Shown: piece by piece, positions 10,689 through 22,467 of the stretch
How positions within the stretch are numbered: the first letter of the stretch is position 1
How the letters are laid out: the number at the start of each line of letters is the position of its first letter
NCBI GenBank assembly: GCA_023525975.1
Contig: CM042032.1
Location: 22,016,001-22,080,000 of the forward strand
Length of the DNA stretch: 64,000 bases
Source of the DNA: Smallanthus sonchifolius
Lineage: Eukaryota > Streptophyta > Magnoliopsida > Asterales > Asteraceae
Direction: 5' to 3'
Notes under the pieces: model-generated
What the model was told of the DNA's origin: nothing
The model's database searches: none
Seen by the model: only the letters and a program-made list of their open reading frames with translations
Position numbers and translations under genes: made by a program

Positions 10689-11868
10689 TTATAAGTCAAA
10701 CATATGGGGATGCGACTCCTTTATTTCCGACTCGGTTTCCCAAGTGGCTTCCGACCCTTTGCGATGCCTCCATTGTACCTTTACCAACTGGATTACCTTA
10801 TTCTGCAACTGCTTCTCCTTTTTGTCTAGTATGGCAATTGGTTCCTCGATGTAATTGAGGCTGTTATCTACCACGATGTCGTCAAGTGGCACGTGTGCTG
10901 ATTCATCAGCCAGGCACCTACGCAAGTGCGACACGTGAAAGGTTAGGTGGATTCCACTCAATTCATCAGACATTTCTAACCGGTAAGCGACTTCACCAAC
11001 CCACGCCAGTATCTTGAAAGGTCCGACAAATCTTGGACTTAACTTCCCCCTCTTTCTGAATCGTATAATCCCCTTCCAGGGAGATACCTTCAATAATACT
11101 TGATCCCCGACATTGAATTCGATCGGTCTTCGCCTCTTATCCGCGTAGGACTTTTGACGATCCTGTGCTGCTTTCATTCTTGCCTTAATCTGGTTAAACT
11201 TTTCAGAGGTTGCTATGACTACCTCTAAACTTCCCAAGTCCTTCTGTCCTATCTCGCCCCAACAGACCAGGGTTCGGCATTTTCTACCATACAACATCTC
11301 GTAAGGCGGCATACCAATAGTGGTGTGGTAGCTATTGTTGTAGGAGAATTCTGTCAATGGTAGGTGACTAACCCAACTAATATCGAAGTCTATAATGCAT
11401 GCACGGAGCATATCCTCCAATGTATGGATGGTCCTTTCCGACTGACCATCCGTCTGTGGGTGATAAGTCATGCTAATGTTCAATCTTGTACCCATTGACT
11501 CATGAAATCTTTCCAGAATCTCGATGTAAATCGTGTGTCCCGGTCTGAAACAATCAATAAGGGCACGCCACGTCGAGACACAATCTCATTGATAAATACT
11601 TCTGGCAGCTTTTTCGACGAGTATGTTTTGCGGATCGGTAATAAGTGTGCACTCTTTGTCAGACGGTCCACTATAACCCAAATCGTATCATGGCCTTTAG
11701 CTGTGCGGGGCAGCTTTGTAATAAAGTCCATGGTGATACGCTCCCATTTCCATTCGGGTATTTCTAGAGGCTGAATTTTCCCGTATGGTTTCTGATGCTC
11801 AACTTTAACGTGTGAGCAAGTCAGACACTTGCTTACGTATCCGGTCACATCAATTTCATGCCAAATAT
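10689..11868 (-). pseudogene. Gypsy A integrase and chromodomain-like C-terminus, frameshifted
   Basis: The zinc-site remnant VSKCLTCSHVK leads to the catalytic core: first Asp in MDFITKLPRTAKGHDT, second in VSDRDTRF, Glu in QSERTIHTLED; all three are present. A one-base deletion near 11510, in the RFWK-RFHE region, shifts the frame between the second Asp and the Glu. The GPF/GPY-like part (KLSPRFVGPFKI) and a chromodomain-like tail (LVKVQWRHRKGSEATWE) follow, ending FDL and TAA at 10689. Such tails guide insertion to heterochromatin in chromoviruses. Upstream RNase H, RT, protease and gag are missing. Confidence 0.88.
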
Positions 11869-11983
11869 CGTTTTCATTAACTAGTGTTAAGTAAAGTAAA
11901 ATATGGTTAACTAAGTATGTATGCGTAAGTATGTTGAGGGTATATAATTTATGAAACTTTAATTATTATATAACAAGTACTAG

Positions 11984-12009
11984 AATATATATATATATAT
12001 ATATATATA
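11984..12009. repeat. (AT)n microsatellite
   Basis: About thirteen uninterrupted AT units. Confidence 0.9.
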
Positions 12010-12505
12010 ATATGTTTCTTATAAGAAGTAGTAAATACTTAGTATATTTACTACAAACATATTCGCATCAAAATAACTATTTAGGATTCTAAATATGAAT
12101 ACGTGTTTGACTCGAATAAATACATATCACTAGTATAAATATGTTTGTAATGAAACTAGATATTTGTGGTCTATAAATACACGATTGTATGATAATAAAT
12201 ATAGACGTAACTATAATAATTAGTAGAGGCAAAATAATACTTATAGTATCTCTGTACTAACTATAAGAATAATAGTAGTAATATTAACAATATTAAAATG
12301 GTGCCGATAAGGTTAATGTTAACAATAATACTAATATACGAGTTATGCAAATTATAACACGTTCACGATAAGTATAGTGTTTAAAAATATTGTTAAAAAT
12401 AATAATATTAGTGTTAATATTATTAGTAATATTAGCATAAAATATATTACGAGTTTAGTAGTTGAAAGTAATATTAATACCAATAATAATATTAATACCA
12501 ATAAT

Positions 12506-12607
12506 GGTACTAATAAATTTATAATTAAAGTTAGTGGTTACAATATTATGTTTTATAAGGGTACTAATAAATTTATAATTAAAGTTAGTAGTTATAATAT
12601 TATGTTT
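12506..12607. repeat. 54-bp direct tandem repeat
   Basis: GGTACTAATAAATTTATAAT and the following bases are repeated with a 54-bp period (starts at 12506 and 12560) with few differences. The repeat lies inside the AT-rich block. Confidence 0.8.
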
Positions 12608-13996
12608 AAAAAAAATGTTAGTGATAATAATAATACTTAATATAGTAATTAATAAAAGTAATGATTATAAAAATATATCGTTAATAATTATATTGATACT
12701 AATGTTAATAAAAAGTGTAACGGTTTTGATGAAGAAAACGTAGGTTTATAAGGTTTTACATAAATACATTTTTAGTAATAATAACAATAATAATGAACGT
12801 AACATTTTTAATAATAGTAACGACTTTTATAATGTAAGTATTAATTACTTTTAAATAAATAATTATATTATTTAATCTAACAAAACAATAATAATAACTA
12901 CTATAAAAATAATGTAGCTCTTTTAATATTAATAACAATTTGTACAATGTTAATATTAATTAGTTTTAGATTAATTATTCTTATTTTCATGTTAGATAAA
13001 ATTAGATTGATAATAATAGTACTATAATAAGAATAATATTAATTATGTTACTAAAGTACTAATATTTATAGTTTTGTTTATATAAAATTAAAGTTCGTAT
13101 GTTTATAAATATAACTATTATATATAACTTTCCCGTATCATATAAATACTCAACTTCAACTTATATTTATTATTATTTCCGTTCATATATGTTCAGTTGT
13201 AATAGTTTTATGAATGTAGCTTCAAAATAATATAACTTATAATTATATACTAATGTATATATATACGTTTTATATTTCTAAATAAAATGTGTTATCTTTA
13301 TAACTAAATGTATATACATGTATCTATATTTTTGGTTTTTATAAATTCTTGGTTTCCAAACAATTATATAAGCGTATATTTAAAAAATTAAATACTATAT
13401 TTTATATTTATAATTAAATGTATATATGTGCATGCATATAGATTTTATATTTTCTTTTTGTTTGGACAGAGACCCGGTTATTACAAATACACGAACATAG
13501 TTCGGTTTTTACATATAAATATCGGGGTCGGGATTTAATCAGTTAAGCTCAACTAGCCTATTACACACGTTTACATCTTTACAAATACAAAAACTTGGTC
13601 TGCGTTTATACCACACTACTCGTACATGAACCCGCTCGTTTAATAGCACATCTAGAGAACTAGTGACACCGTTTGCCTCAGTTTCACACCCCGCTCGTTT
13701 CCGCACTCACGGTTTCTACCGTTGACCAGATTTGATTTTCGTTGACCGAAACCCGGGACTGTCGGGAACGACCCAAAACAGTCCCGGTTTACCGGCTGTC
13801 GTCCCATCTCCACCATAACCTGTCCAATCTCCATATGAAGCACCCAGGAATGAAAACCCGGCCATATAACTAACCCGGTCTAGTCGGAGACATTAAGCAG
13901 AAAGTAAAAATTAACACCAAATGTGTGTACGTTTTTACCCGGAATTGACAAGGAAATCGGAAAAGAACTCACCGGGAATAAGAGGCTTAGTCAGAA

Positions 13997-15783
13997 TGTA
14001 ACGCCCCAAACCCGAGAGGCCTCATTTGCTGGATTTACGCATTCACAAACAGTTCTTAAACTTGAATATCAAATACGCAGCGAAAAGTTTCATTCAAACA
14101 TAACATTAACATTGTTCAACATGCGGAAGCGTAAACATTGTCTAAAACGTAAACATAACATAATCTAAACATAACGGGATGCCAGTCTTCATGGTCAACC
14201 AGGTAACTCCTTTCGCTAGCAAAGCATCACCGTTCGACCTTCTTACCTGTCCTTAACCTAAATGTGCATACTAAAAGTAAGCTACGCTGGTGAGTCCTAG
14301 CTTTACATAAACATTAACTTTAAATATTTTGCCAAAAACATAACTTCTTACTTCATTTAATAAAAACATACGTAAATAATGCAATAACATAATATTAAAC
14401 ATAAGTCAACAATAAACCGAATCTTCACCTTCTCGTAACCGTCAATTCCAACTTCAAGTACGGCGATCAATAGAGAACACGCACCAACATAAACCATCGT
14501 AACCTTTACCATTCGTAACCATACATAAAATTCAATTCCCTTCAAGCACGGCATCCCAAAGGACAGCACGTGCCAAACTTCAAGTACCGTTCCCTCGCAA
14601 AGAATGATACCCACTTCAAGGATCACGCTAATCCCCTTGATGACCGTCGTCACCCCTTTCCCACCCAGTTGTACAACCGTTGGCCAGCCACAAAGGCCCT
14701 ATAAAGGAAAGGCCTTTACCTAACATGCATACTTCGATTCCCAAAGGAATCAAGGCAGATTCGTTCATGTAGTGACTTTCATAAAAACCTTTACTTCACT
14801 TTAGTTAAAACATCATACGTTTTATTAAATAACATTTCATTCGTAAACCTTTCATAAACTTCATTTTGGCAAAACATTTCATAAACACGTTTCATACTTC
14901 ATTTCTAAAACACCTTTTGTGAACTTCGTTTTTGTAAACATTGTTTCGTAAGTATGCACACCAGCCTAAAATATAATTTAAAGCATTAAAAGTAGGGCTC
15001 TAGAACTCACCTGATAAGCTAACTCGGTTGCCCTAAACAAAGGTCCAACAACGTCACTTCCAATCTGAATTGATTAGTTAAATACACATCAGACTCATCC
15101 CGACTCTAACGGTTTACCTATTTTGATCTAGGCGAACTTAGGGCTTAGTTCGCCCCATGGAATCAGAAGAATATGACCATCGACCTTACCAAGTTCGCTT
15201 CTTCTTGCCATCAGGCGAACATACCATAGCGAACTTACCTAAGTTCTCTTAAACCAACTTTCAGCGAACATAGAAAGTTCGCTCAACTCCCAGGCGAAGG
15301 CTGTCTTCTTCCTCAATAACCCTAATTTCTTGCATGCGAATCTGATCAAGTCAAGACCCCAACTTTCTATGTTCAAAACGTTCGTTTTTCATTCTAGATC
15401 TATGTTTATTTTCAAGTTTCATACGTAAAAATGTCACCTTTTTATCCAAAACCTGAACACCCCAAAAGTAAACAAAAACTCAGATCTAGATTGGTTCGTT
15501 ACCTGAAACGAGCTTCTGATTCCGAGGTTCTGCTTACGAGTAGTAGAGGAACGAGATACTTGCTTCGCGGGCCGATCCGACACTTTCTATCTCTACGGTT
15601 TCTCTCTCTAGATCCTTCAAAATGAGAGAAAAAGACGGGCTAAGGTATTTATAGGGAGAGGCTACCCCCCTTGAGCCCATTCGAGCGCAAGCCCAAGGCC
15701 GGCCCATTCCTCACTCAATTATTCTGTTCGTTTCGCATCGTAACCCGCTCGTTATTCTTCTTTTATTTTTTTTCGATGTTACA
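13997..15783 (-). repeat. 3' LTR of Gypsy B
   Basis: The LTR starts TGTAACGCCCCAAACCC and ends GATGTTACA, directly next to the polypurine tract (plus strand AGTCTACCCCC). Compared with the 5' LTR it has an extra segment of about 30 bp near 14826 and lacks one unit of the GTTTTTGTAAACTTC repeat, so the two LTRs have diverged since insertion. The open frame at 14357-14653 is also present in the other LTR and has no coding support. Confidence 0.9.
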
Positions 15784-15825
15784 AGTCTACCCCCTTTACA
15801 ATAGGTTTCGTACTCAAAACCTGTC

Positions 15826-18795
15826 ATAAGTCAAACAATTGAGGGTAAGACTACCTCATATCCGTCTCCGTTTCCCAAATGGTTCCGATCCCTTTCGTTG
15901 CTTCCATTATACTTTAACCAATTAAATAACTTTTTTACATAAACGTTTCTCCTTCCTGTCTAAGACGGCCACATGTTCCTCGATGTAGTTAAGGTTGTTG
16001 TCGACCTCGATGTTAGTAACTGGTACGTGAGCCGATTCATCCGCTAAACACTTTCGTAAGTGTGATACATGGAAGGTAGGATGAATCCCACTTAATTCAT
16101 CATGCAACTCCAACTGATATGCAACTTCACCAACCCGTGCCGTTATTTTGAATGGTCCGACAAACCTCGGACTTAACTTTCCTCTCTTTCTGAATTGTAT
16201 GATTCCCTTCTCGGGCGGCACTTTCAACATTACTCTGTCCCCAATATTGAACTCAATAGGCCTTCTTCGTTTATCCGCATAGGATTTCTAACGATATTGG
16301 GCGGCCTTCATTCGTGCCTTGATCTGATCGAATCTTTCCGATGTTTCCCTTACGACTTCAAGACTTCCTAATTCCTTCTGCCCAATCTCACCCCAACAAA
16401 CCGGGGTCATGCATCTCCTACCATACAACATCTCATAAGGCGGCATGTCTATCGTTGAGTGATAGCTGTTGTTGTAAGAGAACTCGGCTAACGGTATATG
16501 ACTGCCCCAACTACTGCCGAAATCAATAATACAAGCACGGAGCATGTCCTCCAACGTCTGAATGGTCCTTTCGGACTGACCATCCCTTTGCGAGTGGTAT
16601 GACGTGCTAATATTGAGTCCCGTGCCCATCTCTTCGTGGAATCTCTTCCAGAACCTCGATGTGAATCGGGTGTCCCGGTCACATACAATCGTCAGAGGCA
16701 TTCCATGTCGCGCTACCACTTCCTTAATAAATACTTATGCTAACCTTTCTGATGAGAACGTCTCACCAATAGGTAGGAAATGAGCACTCTTCGTTAAACG
16801 GTCAACAATTACCCAAATGGTGTCAAGACCCTTAGTTGTGCGAGGTAGCTTGGTTATGAAGTCCATGGTAATGTGTTCCCACTTCCATTCTGGTATCTCA
16901 AGAGGTTGAATCTTCCCATACGGTTTCTAATGTTCAGCTTTAACTTGTGATCAAGTCGAGCACTTGCTTACGTATTTCGTCACTTCATGTTTCATCCCAG
17001 GCCACCAGTATTCCATCCTCAGATCTTTGTACATTTTGTTTCTACCGGGATGGATAGAGTAACGAGACTTATGAGCCTCATCCAAGATCTTGGTTCTAAG
17101 ATCGCCACCCATAGGTATCCAAACCCATCCAAAACGTGTCCTAACACCAAGGGTGTTATATTCCAACTTGTCGAGTTGGCTAACCATTCTCTCCTTCTTT
17201 ATGTTTTCTTCCGTAAGTGCTTCATCTTGAGCCTTTTCAATTTCCCTCATCACATCCGGTGTTACGACCAACTGACAAGCCTTCACTCTAATAGGAGCAG
17301 GCATATCCTTTCGGCTTAGAGCGTCAGCCATCACGTTCGCCTTTCCAGGATGGTATATGATTTCACAATCACAATCCTTCAAAAGTTCCAACCTTCACCT
17401 CTGCCTCATATTCAACTCCTTTTGTTCGAAGAAGTACTTCAAACTTTTGTGATCGGAGTATATGGTAAACCTCACCCCGTAGAGGTAGTGTCTCCAGATT
17501 TTCAATGCAAACACAACGACAGCAAGTTTCAAGTCATGAGTCGGATAATTGACTTTGTGAACATTTAACTGCCACGACGCATACGCAATCACTCTTTCAC
17601 GTTGCATCAGCACGCATCCCAATCCTTGACCCGACGCGTCAGATTATACCACCAAGTCTTCATTGCCCTCGGGAAGGGCCAAGACTAGAGCTTGGGTTGG
17701 CTTCTCCTTCGGTTCCTTAAACGCGTCTTCCTGGGTCAAACTTACCTCCTTCCGTGTCAACTTTGTCAACGGCGATGCTATTTTCGAGAAATCCTTGATG
17801 AATCTCCGATAGTAGCCTGCTAATCCCAAGAAACTGCGGATTTCAGTTGCCGTCTTAGGAATATCCCAATATCTTACCTTCACTATCTTTGCTGGGTCAA
17901 CCATATTGTCGTTCGGGTTGATGATGTGACCTAGGAATTGAACTTCCCTAAGCCAGAACGCGCATTTGGAGAACTTAGCATATAACTTTTCCTCCTTTAG
18001 AGCTTCCAACACCTCCTTCAAGTGACATGCGTGATCACCCTCATTCTTGGAGTGGATGACGATATCATCGATGAACACAATTACCGATCGGTCCAGCATC
18101 GGTCAGCACACCCTATTCATTAAATCCATGAACACTACGGGGGCGTTCGTCAATCCGAAGGACATTACGATAACTCAAAATATCCACAACGTGTGCGAAA
18201 CGCAGTCTTTGGTATGTCTTTATCTCTCACCTTAAATTGATGGTACCCGGATCGAAGGTTGATATTTGAGAACCAAATTGCGCCGTGTAATTGATAGAAC
18301 ATGTCGTCGATCCTTTGTAAAGGGTACTTGTTCTTCACCGTTCGTTTGTTCAACTCCCAGTAGTCAATACACATTCTCATAGAACCGTCCTTCTTCTTCA
18401 CAAACAATACCGGAGCACCCCAAGGTGAAATGCTCGGTCTGATAAATCCCTTCCCAAGTAACTCGTCTAGTTGCGTCATAAGTTCTTTCATCTCCACTGG
18501 TGCTAATTGATATGGAGCCTTAGGCACATGCTGGGCATCTGGTACTAAGTCAATTCGGAACTCAATCTCTCTGTCGGGTGGTATCCCAGGCAAATCCCTG
18601 GAAACATCTCCGGGTACATCGTCTAATTCCTTCACTTCCTTACACTTTTCAATCACGTACACCAGATAAGCCTCGCATCCATGCCTCAGGTAATCTATTG
18701 CCTTAATCATCGAGATGACGTTAGGCATCGGGGCGTCACGATCCCCCGAAAACTTCGACTTCGCTACCATCCGGAGCCTTGAGTCGGATTATCTT
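15826..18795 (-). pseudogene. Gypsy B reverse transcriptase, RNase H, integrase and chromodomain-like tail
   Basis: The RT start shows EIEFRIDLVPDA, KKDGSMRMCIDY and a catalytic site changed from Asp to Asn (WFSNINLRSGYHQ), whereas the second site FIDDIVIHSKNE is intact. About seven residues are missing before DLPGIPP. RNase H (LKYFFEQKELN, NVMADALSRK), the zinc-binding region, and the integrase core with VCDRDTRFTSRF and RDGQSERTIQTLED follow. From 18099 downstream one frame carries many stops (17644, 17395, 16951, 16738 area, 16288, 15922); frameshifts lie near 18110 and 18780. It could not make a working polyprotein. Confidence 0.88.
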
Positions 18796-20356
18796 TCATT
18801 TGCATATAATTTGTGCTTCGTTGGCAGTTATCAAGTCCATTCCTAAAACAACATCAAACCCTCCCAAAACCATAATGAACAACCTGATGGGGAATCTATG
18901 GTCTTCTATTTTTATTGTGGAATTATCCACTACATTAGTTACCCTTGCGGTTCTACCCTTAGCGGTTTCTACACTAAAGGCCCTTTCTAGTTTACTGACT
19001 GAGTATTTTACCCGTTTACAGAAACTAGCAGATATAAAACTTTTACTGGCACCCGAATCAAATAACGCAGATACAAAAGTGTTGTCAAGGATGAACGTAC
19101 CTGACGCCACATCGGGATCCACCCTGGCCTCCTCCTGCGTCAGCGCATACGCTCGGGTCCTTACTCGGGGCCGCTCATCCTTCTTCTCTGGGCCTTTCCC
19201 TTTGCCACCTTCCCCCATTCTTGGTTTAGTACATTCTCGGCTCATGTGACCGTTCACTACACAGTTATAACATTTGAAGCCTTGCAGACATTCACGAAAG
19301 TAGTGTCCAGTCTTGCCACACTTAAAACACAAACTTGATCCCAGTCTACATTCACCTGTATGTTCCTTCCCACACATTCCACAGACCGTCGATTCATTGC
19401 CTCTAGCTTTCTTATCCTATGCCCCCCAGTAGTTTCCCACCTGTTCGCTTGGCAGGGAAAGTCAGCTTCTTCTTAGGTTCCTCAATAGCGACATCATTCA
19501 ATGTCAGATCATCATACACTACACCACTGAGTTCAACAACTGAGTCAAAGGTGCTAGGGGTGTTTGCCTTGACAAGCGTTCGGACCTTGTCCGGCAATCC
19601 CTGGATATAGCAAGCGATCCTCCTTTCTTCAGTTGTGATCAGATGTGGCACCAGACGTGCCAATTCATTGTACCGGGTGGTGTATTGATGGTGAGTCATG
19701 TTCCCAGCCTTCAACCTCAGAAAATATCTCTTCACCTTCTCAATCTCATTCCTTGGGCCAAAGTTTTTGATAACTAAGGTTTCTAAATCGTTCCATAGCA
19801 TAAAGTCAACAAATGTATCCCCCTTAGCTTGTCGCGCTCCTTCCCACCAATGGGACGCTTCTTCCCTAATTGAATTAGTAGCAAATTTCACCACGTTATC
19901 CGTCCGACATTCGCTGAGGCGGATGGCAGCCTCCATGCGAATCACCTAGTCGGAGGTGGCCACCACATATATCTTCCCTGTAAGTATCGGCAGGTCACAT
20001 GCCTTTAAGGACTTATAGTTGCAACTGTGAGTAAGCAGTGTGTTGACAGCCTCATTGTTCAGGGCACCAACTATTGTATTAGACCCGCCCGTCTCATTAG
20101 CCTTCTTCAATGCTTCTGCCAGTAAATCTGGCAAGGAAGCCCTCATCATCTCAGTGAATTCGCGTGCCAAGGTCGCTTTCACTTCTGGTTCAAAAGTGAA
20201 ATGTTGTTCCTCATCATGAGTCTGTTCAGTCCCATGCACGCTAACTTCCGGTTCCGTGTGGACACTTTCCTCTTCGCTATACTCCTAACGAGCAGGAGTC
20301 CTACCTTGGCCACCGGTACGGCCCCCACCACGCCTTCTGTTTCCTCTTCTCGTCAT
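18796..20356 (-). pseudogene. Gypsy B gag and protease
   Basis: The start is ATG at 20356 (MTRRGNRRRGG, an Arg/Gly-rich head), 310 bp downstream of the primer site. The gag domain contains EASHWWEGARQAKGD and YIQGLPDKV. Two zinc knuckles, CFKCGKTGHYFREC and CYNCVVNGHMSREC, are complete. The protease active site is LFDSGASKSFISASF. Breaks: an early TAG near 20287, TAG at 19946-19948 replacing a Trp codon, and a frameshift near 19405. Gag forms the particle and the protease would process the polyprotein. Confidence 0.87.
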
Positions 20357-20665
20357 TTCGTTCAATAAGACAAGGAATCCAATGTCATCACGCTAGTTAA
20401 CAAATAGAATTCAACAAGTATTGTAAGATGTTTATATACACTGGCCATTTACAATTAACCATTACACTACCTTTCGACTTCTATTTGACCACCTTTGTGA
20501 TTCCATCGGAGCACGAGTCCTAACCTAACACTTGTAAGGCATACTATTCATACACTACTTCCACACCTGATGTTGTGGCTCGAGTTACCCGTACTGGCAT
20601 CCGCTTTCGGTCCCATTCACAGTTTATGTTCGGACAGTGGGAGTGTCCGAATCTCTCAAACTATT

Positions 20666-20677
20666 GCTCTGATACCA
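20666..20677 (-). promoter_or_regulatory. Primer binding site, tRNA-Met type (Gypsy B)
   Basis: The minus strand reads TGGTATCAGAGC, three bases from the LTR end at 20681. Confidence 0.92.
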
Positions 20678-20680
20678 ACT

Positions 20681-22467
20681 TGTAACGCCCCAAACCCGGG
20701 AGGCCTCACTTGTTGGATTTACTCATTCACAAACAGTTCTTAAACTTGAATATCAAATAACGCAGCGGAAGATTTCATTTCAAACATAACATTACATCAT
20801 TCAACATGTGGAAGCGTAAAGATTGTCTAAAACATAAAAATAACATAATCAAAACATAACGGGGTGCCAGTCTTCATGGTCAACTGGGTAACTTCTTTCG
20901 CCAGCCAAGCATCACCGTTCTACGTTCTTACCTATCCTTAACCTGAATGTGCATACTAAAAGTCAGCTACGCTGGTGAGTCCTATCTTTACATAAACATT
21001 AAATTTAAACATTTTGCCAAAAACATAACTTCTTACTTCATTTAATAAAAACATACGTAAATAATGCAATAACATAATATTAAACATAAGTCAACAATAA
21101 ACTGAATCTGCGCCTTCTCGTAACCGTCAATTCCAACTTCAAGTACGGCGATCAATAGAGAACACGCACCAACATAAACCATCGTAACCTTTACCATTCG
21201 TAACCATACATAAACTTCAATTCCCTTCAAGCACGGCATCCCAAAGGATAGCACGTACCAAACTTCAAGTACCGTTCCCTCGCAGAGAATGATACCCACT
21301 TCAAGGATCACGGTAATCCCCTTGATTACCGTAGTCACCCCTTTCCCACCCAGTTGTACAACCGTTTGCCAACCACAAAGTCCCCTATAAAGGTAAGGCC
21401 TTTACCTAACATGCATACTTCAATTCCCAAAGGAATCAAGGCAGATTCGTTCATGTAGTGACTTTCATAAAAACCTTTACTTCACTTTAGTTAAAACATC
21501 ATACGTTTTCATAAACTTTATTTTGGCAAAACATTTCATAAACACGTTTCATACTTCATTTCTAAAACACATTTTGTGAACTTCGTTTTTGTAAACTTCG
21601 TTTTTGTAAACTTCGTTTCGTAAGTATGCACACCAGCCTAAAATATAATTTAAAACATTAAAAGTAGGGCTCTAGAACTCACCTGGTAAGCTAATCTCGG
21701 TTGCCCTAAAAAAAGGTCCAACAACGTCACTTCTGATCTGAATTGATTAGTTAAATAGGCATCAGACCCATATCGACTCTAACGGTTTACCTATTCTGAT
21801 CTAGGCGAACTTAGGGCTAAGTTCGCCCCATGGAATCAGGCGAACATGACCAGCGAACCAACCAAGTTCGCTTCTTCTTGCCATCATGCGAACATACCAT
21901 AGCGAACTTACCTAAGTTCGTTTAAACCAACCTTCAGTGAACATAGCAAGTTCGCTCAACTCCCAGGTGAACTTATCAAGTTCGCCTGCGGGGCTCTCTT
22001 CTTCCTCAAGAACCCAAATTTCTTGCATGCGAATCTGATCAAGTCAAGACCCCAACTTTCTACATTCAAAACATTTTGTGAACTTCGTTTATTTTCAAGT
22101 TTCATACGTAAAAATTTCACCTTTTTTATCCAAAACCCGAAAAAGCCCAAAGGAAACAAAAACTCAGATCTAGGTTGGTTCGTTACCTGAAACGAGCTTC
22201 TGATTCAGAACTCTGTTCATGAGTAGTAGAGGAACGAGATACTTGCTTCGCGGGCCGATCCGACACTTTCTCTCTCTAATGTTTCTCTCTCTAGATCTTG
22301 AAAAATGAGAGAAAGAGATGGGCTAAGGTATTTATGGGAGGGGCTATCCCCCCTTGAGCCCATTCACGCGCAAGCCCAAGGTTGGACCATTCCTCGCTTG
22401 TTTATTCCTTTCGTTTCGCATTATAACCCGCTAGTTATTCTTCTTTTATTTTTTTTGGGATGTTTCA
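20681..22467 (-). repeat. 5' LTR of Gypsy B
   Basis: The LTR starts TGTAACGCCCCAAACCCGGG and ends GGGATGTTTCA. It is the same length as the 3' LTR but differs by indels (see the 3' LTR entry) and scattered substitutions. It contains repeated GAACTTA/AAGTTCGC motifs near 21800-21990. It abuts the truncated 5' LTR of element C, which is its reverse complement by family. Confidence 0.88.

Larger units (their letters stand above)
10496..11868 (-). mobile_element. Gypsy element A, 3' remnant (chromovirus)
   Basis: This minus-strand fragment holds the end of integrase, the polypurine tract (AGTCTACCCCC on the plus strand) and the first 154 bp of its 3' LTR. The Copia element cuts it on the left. 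On the right it stops inside the integrase zinc-binding region at about 11868, where unrelated AT-rich DNA begins. It is closely related to B, C and F in protein and in LTR-adjacent sequence. Confidence 0.85.
11869..13996. other. Unassigned AT-rich block with a GC-richer end
   Basis: From about 11869 to 13450 the sequence is extremely AT-rich, with poly-AT and TAATAATA-type low complexity. From about 13480 to 13996 it becomes GC-richer and more complex (for example CCCGGGACTGTCGGGAACG near 13750). I recognise no domain. The open frames at 12377-12640 and 12756-12947 are low-complexity artefacts, and the minus-strand frame at 13652-13843 has no family I know. It could be old host sequence, an old LTR or part of an unknown element. 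No LTR ends, primer site or hairpin terminus were found. Confidence 0.4.
13997..22467 (-). mobile_element. Gypsy element B (chromovirus), full length but degenerate
   Basis: Two 1787-bp LTRs flank a 4.9-kb interior with primer site, gag, protease, RT, RNase H, integrase and chromodomain-like tail in Gypsy order on the minus strand. Both LTRs start TGTAACGCCCC. The left one ends GTTACA and the right one GTTTCA (one substitution). The expected 5-bp target duplication is not visible: the left flank is CAGAA and the right flank AATGA, so the element has been rearranged or old mutations obscure the site. It lies head to head with element C of the same family. Confidence 0.9.

Noticed and set aside
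12377..12640. 87-codon open frame in AT-rich DNA
   Set aside because: It is Asn/Ile/Thr low complexity caused by TAA-poor AT repeats, including the 54-bp tandem repeat.
13652..13843. Host gene exon on the minus strand
   Set aside because: An open frame in GC-richer sequence, but no recognisable domain and no splice-supported neighbours.
14357..14653. 98-codon minus-strand frame, conserved at 21042-21338
   Set aside because: The repetition is explained by the two LTRs of element B; no coding features.
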